Below are positions 1 to 11,240 of a stretch of DNA of 64,000 nt, piece after piece (within the stretch, counting starts at the first letter, position 1; each line of letters begins with the position of its first letter). The notes beneath the pieces are model-generated. The model was not told where the DNA came from and did not search any database. It was given only the letters and a program-made list of their open reading frames with translations. This DNA comes from Garcia nutans (Eukaryota; Streptophyta; Magnoliopsida; Malpighiales; Euphorbiaceae): positions 27,733,001 to 27,797,000 of the forward strand of contig CANTUV010000037.1 in the NCBI GenBank assembly GCA_947685225.1. Direction: 5' to 3'. Both the position numbers and the translations under genes were made by a program.

Positions 1-2377
1 GTATACTAAATGTTTTTTTAAAACAAATGTGAGAGAGATGTCACATTGGAAATGTGACTAAGACTTATGTGAAGTATTATTATGGTTAGAGTGTATATAT
101 TTGTTGAGTTGATGAATAATCTAAGTCATGTTAAAGGAATGAGAATGAAAATGTTCAATGAAAAGTAATAAATGTTAAATTTGTATAAATTATATGCAAA
201 AGAGGAATTAAATATAATTGCATGAGTATGTGTATACATGTATAGGATATATAAGATGAGTTTTTCGATATGAATGTAATTGTATTATGTAAGAAATGTG
301 GAAAGTAAGTCACATTATGAATGTGACCTATGAATGTGTATGTGGTATAACTACTGGTCTAGTGATATTGAGAATTATGTTGCATGTATTAGTGGACCTA
401 AGAGAGATTAGGTCTTGACCTGCGCAAAGCTAGATAGACTATGTGACGAATTTAGAGTGGGAATGGACTCGAATAATACTGGACAGTGAAATTGTTATGG
501 TAATCACTGAACTTGATGATCATATAATATTTTGAGTCCCAAAGTATTTACATGTGGAAAGGTTCTATGTATATGTGTATAATAAGAGATTGTAAGGAAA
601 AAGGGAAAGTATAATGTATAAATTTTTTTAGAAGAGATAGATTAGAAATGGAGTAACAAATGGAAATTTTGTAAGATTTGCATATGATCGAATATGTATA
701 CGTAAGAGATGTTAATAGTAATATTGTTGAAACATGAATTAGGCTAATGATGATCATATAATCGAGTGCAAATTGGTTTGAAACGGAGTTGAAATGTGTT
801 AACTCTTGGTGTAGCAAAAGTTTAGAGAATGAATATGTAATCCTTGCGATACAACATAGCATTGTAATTGGAAAGGTTGGAAGTAGAATAATAGAGGGAC
901 AATATTGATTTATAAACCATAGGCGTGACCATTAATCTCCTATAGCCATATGATTTCTTTAGTATATTTGGCCGGTTAGTTTTGTTATCCACAGATTTGG
1001 GACTGAGATAACATGGTTGTAGTACAGTTTTGGTGAGATTGATAATTATGTTTCTAGAAACATGGTCAAGAGTTATGATTGGTAAAGTTGTACCTTATCA
1101 TTTTATGCTAGAAATTTGTTTATAATTATAGAAAGTATGGAAGAAAAGAGAACTGTAAAAATGTTTTGAGTTATGGATAATGTGATAAAAAGGTAATTAT
1201 TGTAAAAATAGTAATGGTATGAAATGTGAGGAGATATTAAATGGGAGAAATTACAAATGTGATTGAAAGTTATACTGAATATGTTTATGGTATAAAGTGA
1301 ATAAGTGGATGGACGTAAGGTTTAAGTGAGTGAACTATGGGTAATAAATGTGGTATGAGATAATCATAAGAATTTTGTGGAAATTGTACTAAGATAATAG
1401 AAAATAAACTATGTGTATATTGAAAGATAATTTGAAGTGATTTGTTATTAATAGTCATAATCTCAAAAAGATGAAAAGTGGATCCGAAGAGATTAGAATT
1501 TGAATATAAGTTTGACCTAATGGAATTAGGTCATATATATACATACATATATATTGTGAAATCTAATGATAAGTTTAAATAAGTTAATTGTTGGTTTAAA
1601 TCGAACAAGATTGAAACGTGGGTATATTGTGACAGATAGATCAATTGATTCAGATTTCGCTAAGATTGTGAATTATTGTTGAGATTTAATATGTATAGTT
1701 GTATTAAGAGTATAAGATATAAGTGATAATGTATATGATGTAATATTCTGATATATGAATGGACATGAATGAATTGAGCTATATCAGTTGTAAATGATGA
1801 TAAAAGGGAAAAGGTTGATTACCTGTAAAGTAAGTTTAAAGGCATTGTACTAATATTTATGTTAAGTGAGAAGCATGCTAAAGAATTAATTAAGTGTATG
1901 AAAAATAAGGATATTGTTATCAATTAAGGTTTGATAAATGTCTATTCTGAAAGTGATTGTAATGACGGGATAATCAATATTAAGATATAAATCAATGATT
2001 TTTAAGGTTAAAGTTAAGAGAGTAATTATAAAGAGATGAAGTGATAAAATATCTTGAATGTAATAATTGGACGAAGTCTAAGTATATTATAAGATGATCT
2101 GATTCTTGAATAAAGATAAATTAATTGGGAATGTAATGAGTTATTTTGAATGTTTGGTTAAGAAAGTAATAAGATATATAAATATATATAATGATGAGTT
2201 ATGAAATCTAGAGAAGATGACTCTAAGGGGGAGAGTAGAAGTTATGTGATTTGATGACATAATAACTTAATAATATAATTAACTTCATATGAAAGTTAAG
2301 ATGGTATTTTGTTAAGAATGGATTGTTACTGTACTAGATAATTTCGAGGACAAAATTTCTTTTTAGAGGGGGAGAAT
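1..2377 (+). mobile_element. LARD-P: non-coding internal region (3' part) of an LTR element
   Basis: This stretch runs straight into a polypurine tract and an LTR starting at 2378, so it is the 3' part of an element that begins outside the window. It aligns by eye with the internal region of LARD-A (position 1 here matches about 14771 there), for example the shared stretch around 390-500 and 15155-15265. No retrotransposon domain is visible on either strand. The + strand is very poor in C and retains G. Just before the LTR lies the TTTCGAGGACAAAATT stretch typical of chromoviruses of this group. I infer a large non-autonomous derivative (LARD-like). Heavily decayed coding sequence cannot be fully excluded. 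Confidence 0.7.
2365..2377 (+). other. Polypurine tract of LARD-P
   Basis: AGAGGGGGAGAAT lies directly before the LTR start TGTAATATCCC. This is the position and composition expected of the plus-strand primer. Confidence 0.85.
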
Positions 2378-2727
2378 TGTAATATCCCAAAGTATACCCT
2401 AAAAGTTTTGGAATTATTGTTGTATTTGGATTTAATGTATATGTTTTATGGAAAGAGAAAAGAAGTAAAGAGAGAGTGTATATGTTGTATATATAGATAT
2501 ATATAACATATACAAGTCAAAGAAATGGAAGTTAAAAGAAGATAAATTAATTATTTTAAATTAATTAAAAGGAAATATTATAAGAGATAGATGTATATGA
2601 AGGATGATATGTATATATGGTATTTGAAAAATATGGGAAATATAAATACAATATATAAGAGATATACATATAGCAACATATACATCACATATACATGATG
2701 TATATATTGGTGTAGGAAAAGTAAGTT

Positions 2728-2728
<1 letters not shown>

Positions 2729-2779
<51 letters not shown>
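2729..2779 (+). repeat. (TAA)17 microsatellite in LTR
   Basis: About 17 uninterrupted TAA units. The leucine-rich reading frame over it on the other strand is an artefact of the repeat. Confidence 0.95.
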
Positions 2780-2782
<3 letters not shown>

Positions 2783-2863
2783 GAGAAAAAGAAGAAAAGA
2801 AAGTCAAAGGGAAGGACAAATCTTGTGGGGGAGAATTTTTAGGGATATTAATTATATTATTAT

Positions 2864-2876
2864 TATATATATATAA
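2864..2876 (+). promoter_or_regulatory. Candidate TATA box in LARD-P LTR
   Basis: A TATATATATAAG run lies about 210 bp upstream of the splice-donor-like GTAAGT at 3078. Similar TATA-to-donor spacing is seen in LARD-A, Gypsy-2 and Gypsy-1. Inferred from position and composition only. Confidence 0.4.
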
Positions 2877-2914
2877 GATAAGTTTGAAAGGGAAGAGAGG
2901 ATTTTCTTTATTTC

Positions 2915-2950
2915 TTTCTTTCTTCTTCTTCTTCTTCTTCTTGAAAGAGT

Positions 2951-2992
<42 letters not shown>
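2915..2992 (+). repeat. TTTC/TTC and GA microsatellites in LTR leader
   Basis: A pyrimidine run with about seven TTC units (to 2942) is followed by about 19 GA units (2955-2992). Related LTRs have similar simple repeats at the same place, between the TATA-like run and the GTAAGT. Confidence 0.9.
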
Positions 2993-2994
<2 letters not shown>

Positions 2995-3483
2995 TGATTT
3001 TGTTGACATACACATCAAATTCTTAAGGGCTTTTAGAGAATTGAAGGTGGATATTGAAGATTTGGTAAAGAATTCAAGTAAGTGTTCATTTCTTTGTGTT
3101 GATTTCTATTGATTGTGTTTATATTTGATACGGTTAGTGTGTGAAGATGATGGTAATGAAAGATTGAAGTATATAGATATGTTGAATTGGTATTTAGATG
3201 ATGATAATATGGTTATTTATGAGGATGATGATGGATTGTTGAAATTGTTTAGTAAGGGTTTAATATAAATGAGTTGGGGAAATTAAGTAATTGATATATG
3301 GATGATGTATATAATGATTGTTATTATGATATGTTGAAGTTGTATAAGTGTTAAATTAATAGGTGATTGTTGTAAATATTGAGTTTGATCAATTATTATC
3401 TTGGATTTTCTATATGTTTGTGTTTATTGAAGTTAAAAATATAGAATACATGAGTTTGGTCCGAAACAGAAGCAAAACGGATT

Positions 3484-3588
3484 CCACGACCGTGGCCCTT
3501 GGATGCCACGATCGTGGGCATTGAAGGCCACGACCGTGGGGGTTTTAGAATAGAATGGGCAGACTCGTTTGCTAGGCCACGACCGTGG
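3484..3588 (+). repeat. Cluster of four CCACGRYCGTGG palindromes
   Basis: CCACGACCGTGG occurs at 3484, 3528 and 3577, and the perfect palindrome CCACGATCGTGG at 3506. They form a GC-rich island in an otherwise AT-rich LTR. They sit at about the position where solo-Q and LARD-A carry GACACGGCC dyads. Confidence 0.85.
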
Positions 3589-3847
3589 GGTCCTAGATAG
3601 TTGTGTTGACTTATAATTTGTGATCTATGGGTCTAGTATGAGACTAATAGGTGAATAATTGTATTGGAATTCATGTGTATTTGTAAATAAGTGTGTATTA
3701 TTCCTTTTGGATTAGGTTGTGAAGAGGTTGAGTTGCCCTAATCCATATAGTGAAGAATTCTTGGATGAGGAAGTGTATAGATTGGTGTGAGTTGTTCTTG
3801 AGGTAAGTACAAACTTACATGGTTGCATTCATTTATATGATTTTGAG

Positions 3848-3879
3848 ACTTAACACATTTGGTTATAAATGTGTTAAGT
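3848..3879 (+). other. 13-bp perfect hairpin in LTR
   Basis: ACTTAACACATTT and AAATGTGTTAAGT are separated by a 6-nt loop. The same hairpin, with base changes, occurs in Gypsy-2, solo-C and D. Confidence 0.8.
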
Positions 3880-5115
3880 AATTTACTATATTGTTAATAC
3901 AATGTGATTAATGTTATGATTTGTATCATGTGAAAGATATGATGATCATTCAAAATGTATGTGCAATGCAATTGGTTATGATGAATACTTTAATGATGAA
4001 TTGCTTTAATGTGAATTGAGATATGATGAGATGTGATGCCATTGTGGTTGGTTATAATGATTCAAATGAAATAAGTGGGGCATGTTTGCCTAGATGATGA
4101 TGAATTTAAAATATATGTCCAATGCAATTGGTTATGTATACACTATTGATGAGATGTGAAGCCATTGTTGTTGGCTATAATGATGTAAATGAGATAATTG
4201 AGGCATGGTTGCCTAAATGATTATGAGCAAATGAGAATGGAATTGATAATGAAATGATGAATGAATTGTGTGTCTAATGTAATATCCCAATGTATGCCCT
4301 AGAAGTTTTGAATATTATTGTTTTTTTAATTGAATTGAATGTATATGTTAATTTGAAAGAGAAAAGCATTTTTAGAGAAAGTGTATATGTTGGGTATATG
4401 GTAATATATATAACATATACATAAGTCAATATGGATGGTCAATGCAAGAAGATATTTTAATTGTGATATGTGAAATTACTTAATGGGCATATAAGTTAAA
4501 AGAGGTTAAGTTAAATGATTGAGGGCAATTAGGTAATTGCTTGGTTAGAATTGCTTGGTGGAGATTTAAAGAGGAAAAGGGAGTTGACTTGTGTTATTTT
4601 TCTTTTCTTCTCCATTGTGTGCCGGCTATCCAAGAGAGGAGAGAGCAAGAGAGGTGTTCTTGATGCTAGAATCAAATTGAAGGAAGAATCAAAGGTTTTG
4701 GTTGGAGATTTGTGAAATTTCTTCATCTAAGGTAAGTACTCTCTTGTTTTCCTTTGGTATTTTGAAGATGTGTTTGATGTGTGTTGTGATTTGTTGATAT
4801 CATGATTTAGAGTGTTTGAGATGTGTTTAAAAGTATGGAAATTGATTGTGAGTTAAAAAGGTTAAATTGGTGTTGGTTTTGTTTGAAAATGGTAAGTTAA
4901 GTGGATGTTGTTATTGAAAGAAGAAGATTGATGTTGGTTTTTAGGGTTTGAGGTGGTAAGTGTTTGAATGTATGGTTGATATAGTGTTAATGTGAATATT
5001 GTGATGAATATGTGTTAATAACATGAATTACACCCATTTGAATGAGATTGTGTTGTGTATAAGTTGTTCTTAATTCAATCAAAGAAGTGTTGGTTATGTT
5101 TAGGGTTTTATATAT

Positions 5116-5382
5116 GAGAGACACGGCCAAAATAAGAATGGAACACGGCCAAGACCTAATATTTTTGGGAGACACGGCCAAGTTGAGGGAAGTTTGGCCG
5201 TGTTGGATGGATTTTGGAGAGACACGGCCACAAGCTTGGCCGTGTCCCTTGCCCATGTTTGCCACTGCCTGAATTTTGTTGAGAGACACGGCCGTGTCCC
5301 CTTGCCCGTGTCTGCCTCGGCTTGAATTGTAATTGAGAGACACGACCACAAGCTTGGCCGTGTCCCTTGATGGTGTTAGCTA
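5116..5382 (+). repeat. GACACGGCC dyad cluster in solo-Q
   Basis: Imperfect units of about 70-80 bp carry GACACGGCC arms facing GGCCGTGTC arms across an 8-nt ACAAGCTT spacer, or fused as the 14-bp palindrome GACACGGCCGTGTC. One unit has GACACGACC opposite GGCCGTGTC. Short open frames on both strands here follow the repeat and are not genes. Confidence 0.88.
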
Positions 5383-6139
5383 CTGTGATTGGTTGTTACT
5401 TTTCTCATATTGTTTTGATTCCTCAAAGGTCTTGTTGTACCTAAACCTAAACATAAACACTCTAAACTCTTTGAAAACAAAGAATGACCTAAACAAATAT
5501 ATGTGGAACATACATTCATATGATGTTGAGATTTATAGCATACATTTGATGATATTGATGATGCATATGATACTATATGAACAATGTTATGTGTTATATG
5601 AATAATGTACTTTGCAATGTTACATCAATGATGCTATATGTATAATGTGAAGAAGATGATGAAGTAATTGATTATGTATAGCTTGGTGGGAGTAATTCTT
5701 GAGGGTGAAAGAGATGAGGATCATTCAAAAATGTATGTACAATGCAATTTATAATGATGTGAATAATATGATTGAAGCATGCCTAGATGATATGATTGAA
5801 TAATGATATGTTTGCCTAGTTAATGTAATTGATGTTGTATATATCAATGATGGAATATGAAATGTGAAGGATATGATGAGATAAATGATTGTGTATTTGA
5901 AAGATGAATTGCTATAATGTGGATTGAAATGTGATGTAAAGCCATTGTGATTGGCTATGATAACTCAAATGTGATGTGAAGCCATTGTGATTGGCAATGA
6001 TGATTCAATTGAAAGAAATAAGGCATGTTTGCCTTGATGATGATGAGAATTGAAAATGATATTGATGATGAAATAATCAATGAATTGTGTAGCTAATGTG
6101 TTATTCTATTCTCAGAGTTTGTTGTTGGTGGCATGCCTA

Positions 6140-6390
6140 ATATGAGTAACAATCTCTTGAAGTTAGGTTGGGCTTGATCCTTGAAGCCAAGTTGGGTAGA
6201 AGTTTAACATGTTTTACTCCCCTTGAAGCTTGGTTGGGTCTAGTCCTTGAAGCCTAATTGAGATGTTACAACCCTTGAAGCTAGGTTGGATTGGTTCTTG
6301 AAGCCAAGTTGGGTTGATACTTAGCATGCTTTGTTCCCCTTGAAGCTTGGTTGAACCTAATCCTTGAAGCCTAGTTGGGTCTATGATAAT
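6140..6390 (+). repeat. CCTTGAAGC minisatellite cassette in solo-Q
   Basis: About eight copies of a CCTTGAAGCYNRGTTGGG-like motif lie between a conserved GGCATGCC (6130-6137) and the anchor AACCAAAGCATTAACTCTGA (about 6409). Confidence 0.8.
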
Positions 6391-6895
6391 GATAAATGTG
6401 ATGTTTAAACCAAAGCATTAACTCTGAAAATAGAATGGCATATTAGTGTCGTTTGGGCCTGAGTCTGTCTTTGTTGTCAATATGATATACAAATGTTGAA
6501 ATAAATGAGTAATGAGATCTATGGTTGACTTGTTGGAAATGTGATTCATAATTAGTGAATTGTGAATAAAATAATGTTATGAAGTATGTTGTGTAATGTG
6601 TGTATTGATATAGTGATTGTGAGTGTTAATGATAGATTATGATTGATGAATTGTGAATAAAACAATGTTATGAAATATGATGTGTAATGTGTATATTGAT
6701 ATATTGATTATGAGTAATGATGATGGATTGTGGTTGGTGATAATGATATGTATATAATATATGAAATTAGTTGAGATATATGAAAGGTGCAATTCAAAAG
6801 GAAAAACATAATAAGAAACTAATGGTACATGGAAGTGATATTTCATTATATGAGAATTTCTATAATGTATGTTTATATATTATATTTGTACTACT

Positions 6896-6930
6896 AAGCT
6901 CTCGGGCTTAGCGCGGATGTGTAATCGCGC
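6896..6930 (+). other. Conserved double hairpin in solo-Q
   Basis: AAGCT-CTCG-GGCTT is followed by GCGCGG...ATCGCGC and then AGGTGAC. This is one of at least six instances of the structure in the window. Confidence 0.7.
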
Positions 6931-7345
6931 AGGTGACTAGGTGGAAGATATGAAGTCTTTCGTTATGCCACGAGAAGAGTAAAAGTTTGTCGAGACCAAC
7001 TAGAGGGTGATGCATACATGTATAAATTTTAATTATGATGTATTTCTGACAAGAGTGTATATATATGTATAAATGAAGTTTTGATAAAGATAAGATTAAG
7101 ATATATATGTAAGATCATTAAAAATATAATGATTTGTAAATGTTCTTTAAATTAATGTATTGTGGTTTGAACTTTGCTAAAGGTTTTAAAAATGTATCGA
7201 AAAGTGACATCCTTATACTTTATATACTTACTGTATGTATATCAGGTGTATGTATAGTACTTATATGGAGTATCGGGGTGTTACATCTAATGTGTTATTC
7301 CATTTTCAGATTTTTGTTATTGGTGGCATGCCTAATGGTAACAAT

Positions 7346-7575
7346 CTCTTGAAGCTAGGTTGGATTTGATCCTTGAAGCCAAGTTGGGTTTAAGTTTAGC
7401 ATGCTTAACTCCCCTTGAAGCTTGGTTGGGTCTAGTCCTTGAAGCCTAGTTGAGATGTTACAACCCTTGAAGCTAGATTGGGTTTGGTTCTTGAAGCCAA
7501 GTTGGGTTGATACTTAGCATGCTTTGTTCCCCTTGAAGCTTGGTTGAGCCTAATCTTTGAAGCCTAGTTGGGATA
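7346..7575 (+). repeat. CCTTGAAGC minisatellite cassette in the LARD-P LTR
   Basis: Same motif and same anchors as in solo-Q: GGCATGCC at 7325 on the left and a TTAACTCTGAAA anchor at about 7610 on the right. This is an independent copy of the array in the outer LTR. Confidence 0.8.
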
Positions 7576-8064
7576 ATGATAATGATAAATGTGAAAATTG
7601 AACCAAAACATTAACTCTGAAAGTTGAATGGCATATTAGTGTCTTTTGGGCCCATGCTTGTCTTTGTTTCCAATGTGAATCATAAATGATGAATTAATTG
7701 AATCATATAATGACATGTAATGTTATGAAGTATGATATGATTACAATACAGAGGTAAATTATTGAAAAGAAATATGGCCTGAGAAGCTATGCTGAAAGAT
7801 GAGATTCTGAAAGTACACTATGACATGTAATATGTATATGGATGTGGACATTGTGAGTATTATTTTATGAATGTTCTTATAAGTTATGGAATTGTGGTTT
7901 GTGTTAATGATATATGTGTATATGGATATAATTATGAGATTAGTAGAAATATATGAAAAGTGTAATTGAAATGGGAAAACATGATAAGAAAATAATGATA
8001 CATGAAGTTAACATATGAGTATGATTTTCTGTAATGTATGTTTATAATATTTATTTGTACTACT

Positions 8065-8100
8065 AAGCTTTCGAGCTTAGCGCGGTTGTGTAAATCGCGC
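8065..8100 (+). other. Conserved double hairpin in the LARD-P LTR
   Basis: AAGCT-TTCG-AGCTT forms a perfect 5-bp stem with a UUCG tetraloop in RNA. It is followed by GCGCGG...ATCGCGC and AGGTGAG. Confidence 0.7.
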
Positions 8101-8865
8101 AGGTGAGTAGGTGGTTGATCTAAAGTCAAATCGTTATGCCACGAGAAGGGTAAGAGTATTTCAAGACCAACTAGAAGGTGGTGCATACATGTACAATTTA
8201 ATTATGTTGTATTTTGATAAAAAAAAAATGTAATCATATGTATAAATGAATTTTGGTAAAGACAAGATCATTATATATATGTAAAATCATCGAAAGTATA
8301 ATAATTTTGTAAATGTGCTTTAAATAAATGTATTATTGTTTGGAACTAGAGTAAAGGTTTTTAATCTGAAATGAAAAGTGACATTCTTATACTTTATATA
8401 CGTACTGCATGTATACAAGGTATATGTATTGTACTTATATAGAGTATGGGGGTGTTACAGACCCTCTTCCCTCTCCATCATACTCCTCTTCATCACTATC
8501 CTCATCTTTCTTGAGAATCCCCAGATGCCAATAGGATATTCGTCAAAGTTCAAGAGCCCTGCTCAAATAAACTGGATATATGATGCACCCGGTGGATAGA
8601 GAAAGATTTCAACATCATATCCATTTTGAGCTAACCACCATGCATTCTTCGGCATTGATGTAATATTTAAAGTATATGCTGGGTAGTTCATCGGGATCCT
8701 CCATCGCTCGAGACCAAGGAACCAATCATACACACTTTCCCCGAGAAACCACCCACTAGACATAGGACTAGTAATGATTCGATAGGAGTGCTGAAAAGGT
8801 AGTGGGGCATTCATAAAAGGAGTCCAGTTCGCCCGCTCTGCAGCATACCACCAAGCCAAATTGAC

Positions 8866-8930
8866 CTACAAGATGATAGAAGATAAGTAAACTTTTACAT
8901 AGATTTTAAAGTATACTAATATTATTTTAC
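8866..8930 (-). other. Predicted intron of the PMD pseudogene
   Basis: On - the donor reads GATCAG|GTAAAA and the acceptor TTGTAG|GTCAA. The two flanking reading frames join in frame. 65 bp is short but within plant intron range. Confidence 0.6.
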
Positions 8931-9092
8931 CTGATCCCAGGTTAAGCAACTCAAGTGATAGTGCTAGGTGTGCACATGGTGAGAACCAGGAACTGCTGTG
9001 CGATCGGACAACCAAAAATTCAACCTAGGATACCCAACTTTCTCTCAGAAAATGCCAGCCACCCTCACAAGATTATGCTCATATGCCCATAC

Positions 9093-9161
9093 CTGCAATA
9101 ATAATGAAAATCAAATTCATACAAGTATATGAATGGAATTGACAATGGTGGGAGAGAGTAC
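9093..9161 (-). other. Predicted intron of the PMD pseudogene
   Basis: On - the donor reads GTCAAG|GTACTC and the acceptor TTGCAG|GTATGG. It joins two PMD-like segments. Confidence 0.6.
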
Positions 9162-9850
9162 CTTGACAATCACCATAAAGCCAATAAAGACTTCTTATTC
9201 CTGCAAATCTTGTCTAGGGCATGATATAGATAGGCAAGGCCAGCTTCGTCCCAGCCGTAAAGTGGTACCATATCCATTTCAACAAGGGCTCTCAACATCG
9301 ACAAATGGATCGCGAATTTGGTACTATATAAAATGGTCGATCAAAGCAAATACAACAAAAATCCCCGAGCATATTACTCAGTTATTTCTCTACGAACCCA
9401 TCCATCATAGCTCATCCAATAACTCCAAATCGGCTCAATTTTTATCTTGAATGGCTCTTTTAGTGACGATTCAATACCGATTAATTGTTGAATTTCTTCG
9501 TATGTCAGGATATCATTAGTAAGAGGGACCGAAAGGCCATAATATCAGATACCAGTTATGGCTGTAAAATTGACTGGGCCAATGGTCATCTCTCCCAAAG
9601 GTAGGTGGAAAGTACGGATCGTGTCCATCCACCGTTCGGACAACGCTTGAACTACACTCTGGTCTATTGGACATTCCTCGGATGGTAATTGCATAATAAA
9701 GCTTTCAAAATCTCAATTTTGAATGATTCATTTCACCCAAGAAGGCGCTACATCATACCATTCCAGGGCTTTGTAAACACACCCACCACCCCGGATAACA
9801 CCGAACAAGGTAAGCTAATATGAGGTAAGTATATCATCTCACAAATGCTA

Positions 9851-10590
9851 TTATTTCAAAGTTTGAAATTACTCATTACTCGCTATTTTAATCCATTTAT
9901 TTATTTAATTTTTATTAATAGAGCATTAGTTAATTTATTTTTAGCATTAGAATATTTCCTAATATTTGTTATAATTATTCACTAATATACAAAATTATAA
10001 CTGAAAAATAATAATAAAATAAAAAGATAAAAAATAATAATAATAATAATAATAATAAAATAAAATGATAAATATTTGTGCTGCTAAAATTTTAAATTGC
10101 AGTGTTACCTTAGTCTTTTAACTAGAACTATGATGAAGTTGTATTTCAGCTAGTAGATTGACAGTTCCATTTTCATGTTGTTAGATAAATTCTAGCAACT
10201 CTATTTGATTGCTAAACTCCCTGCTATCTACTCAAACTAAATATGAATGAATGTGTGAGATGAATGAAAATGTTGAAAATGGGGCGTTTATATAGCAAAT
10301 GATGAGAGAAAAAGACAAAATCAATAACGAAAACAGTAATTCCGTGAAAAAAAAACATCGAATTCATTATTAGTAAATAGTGATAAACAGTGAATAAATA
10401 GTAAATTCAATTATTTAATTCCATTATCCAGCTATTTGCGTGTCTAAAAATATTTTTTTTACACTTTCAAAATATTTTTCCACGCAGGGGACAAGAGGAT
10501 ATGTGTATGGTAAAAAATAGCTAAATTTTTTACAGATTGTAGATTTTTTATTAATATCCTACTAATTACAATTATCTTTTGCAGGCACGG
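9851..10590. other. AT-rich upstream region, no gene seen
   Basis: Low-complexity AT-rich DNA with an (AAT)n stretch near 10030-10060. The only regulatory-looking site is the TATA box listed separately. No coding segment was recognised. Confidence 0.5.
10287..10294 (-). promoter_or_regulatory. Candidate TATA box upstream of the PMD pseudogene
   Basis: TATATAAA followed by CGCCCC on -, in an otherwise AT-rich region about 440 bp upstream of the PMD-like segment. It could be the old promoter; there is no independent support. Confidence 0.35.
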
Positions 10591-11240
10591 GTTCAAAACC
10601 TAAATTATTTTCGAGTTTAGAACTCATCTCGGGTCCAGAACCCAAATCATTTTTTAGTCCAAAACTCATCCCGGGTCTAGAACCCAAATCATTTTCGAGT
10701 TCAGAACTCATCCCAAGATCAAAACCCAAATAATTTTCGAGTCCAGAACTCATCCCAGGTCCAGAATCTAAATTATTTTTGACTCCAGAACTCAAATTAT
10801 TTTTGAGTCTAGAACTCATCTCAGGTCTAGAAATCAAATCATTTTCGAGTCCAGAACTCATCCTAGGTCTAAAGCCCAAATCATTTTTGAGTCCAGAACT
10901 CATCCCAGGTTCAGAATTTAAATTATTTTCGAGTCCAAAACTCATCCCGGGTCAAAAACCTAAATTAATTTTTAGTCCAGAACTTATTTCGACTCCAAAA
11001 CCCAAATCAGTTTCGAGTCCAAAACTCATTCCAGGTCTAGAACCCAAATTATTTTTTAGTCCAGAACTCATCCCAGGTCCAGAACCCAAATTATTTTTTA
11101 GTCCAGAACTCATCCCGGATCCAGAACCCAAATCATTTTTGAGTCCAAACTTACCCAGGTCCAGAACTCAAACCATTTTTGAGTCCATAACACATCTCAG
11201 GTCCAGAACCTAAATCATTTTTTAGTCCAAAACTCAATCT
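10591..11240 (+). repeat. 42-bp minisatellite, about 15 copies
   Basis: The unit has two halves, TCCAGAACTCATCCCAGG and TCCAGAACCCAAATCATTTT plus a short GAG tail. Because 42 is divisible by 3, long frames stay open on both strands with 14-residue repeats (+ SPELIPG..EPKSFL, - MSSGLENDLG). Copies differ by point changes. No start context, domain or splice site supports a gene, so I call it a tandem repeat. Confidence 0.92.

Larger units (their letters stand above)
4278..7285 (+). repeat. Solo-Q: solo LTR inserted in the LARD-P LTR
   Basis: It begins TGTAATATCCC and ends GGGTGTTACA, 3008 bp, flanked by TCTAA at 4273-4277 and 7286-7290. There is no internal region, polypurine tract or primer site, so this is a solo LTR left by LTR-LTR recombination. 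Its first 40 bases resemble the Gypsy-1 LTR start more closely than those of LARD-P. It carries a donor-like AAGGTAAGT at about 4730, GACACGGCC dyads, a minisatellite cassette and the terminal double hairpin. Confidence 0.92.
2378..8459 (+). repeat. 3' LTR of LARD-P, interrupted by solo-Q
   Basis: The LTR starts TGTAATATCCCAAAG after a polypurine tract and ends GGGTGTTACA at 8459. A second complete LTR (4278-7285) with TSD TCTAA is inserted in it. Without the insert and one TSD copy it is about 3.07 kb, close to the 2.8-3.0 kb LTRs elsewhere in the window. It contains a TATA-like run, TTC/GA microsatellites, a splice-donor-like GTAAGT, a CCACGACCGTGG cluster, a 13-bp hairpin, a minisatellite cassette and a terminal double hairpin. 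The right-hand target duplication would be GACCC at 8460-8464; its partner is outside the window. Confidence 0.85.
8460..9850 (-). pseudogene. Plant mobile domain (PMD/MAIN-like) pseudogene, truncated
   Basis: Conceptual translation on - gives PMD-family motifs: an ALSERW...RTFHLPLGEMTI block (about 9580-9670), WDEAGLAYLYHALDKICRN (about 9200-9260), VWAYEHNLVRVAGIF (about 9050-9092), then AWWYAAERANW (about 8830-8860) and an acidic tail (EDSDEEEYDGEG) near 8470. Two short introns with GT-AG ends fit the frame: 9093-9161 and 8866-8930. Stops interrupt the exons, including TGA where a Trp is likely (GIF-stop-EK), so it is dead. The C-terminal end is cut by LARD-P at 8460. PMD proteins are nuclear silencing or meristem factors and also occur in transposons; which type this was cannot be told. 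Confidence 0.68.

Noticed and set aside
2561..2782. Leucine-rich small protein on -
   Set aside because: Its N-terminus is the reverse of a (TAA)17 microsatellite; nothing else supports a gene.
5116..5382. CRISPR-like spaced palindromic repeats
   Set aside because: The repeats lie in a plant LTR, spacers are themselves repeats, unit lengths vary and there are no associated genes.
10779..11213. 144-residue repetitive protein on +
   Set aside because: An equally open frame exists on -, as expected from a 42-bp unit; no domain or splice signals.
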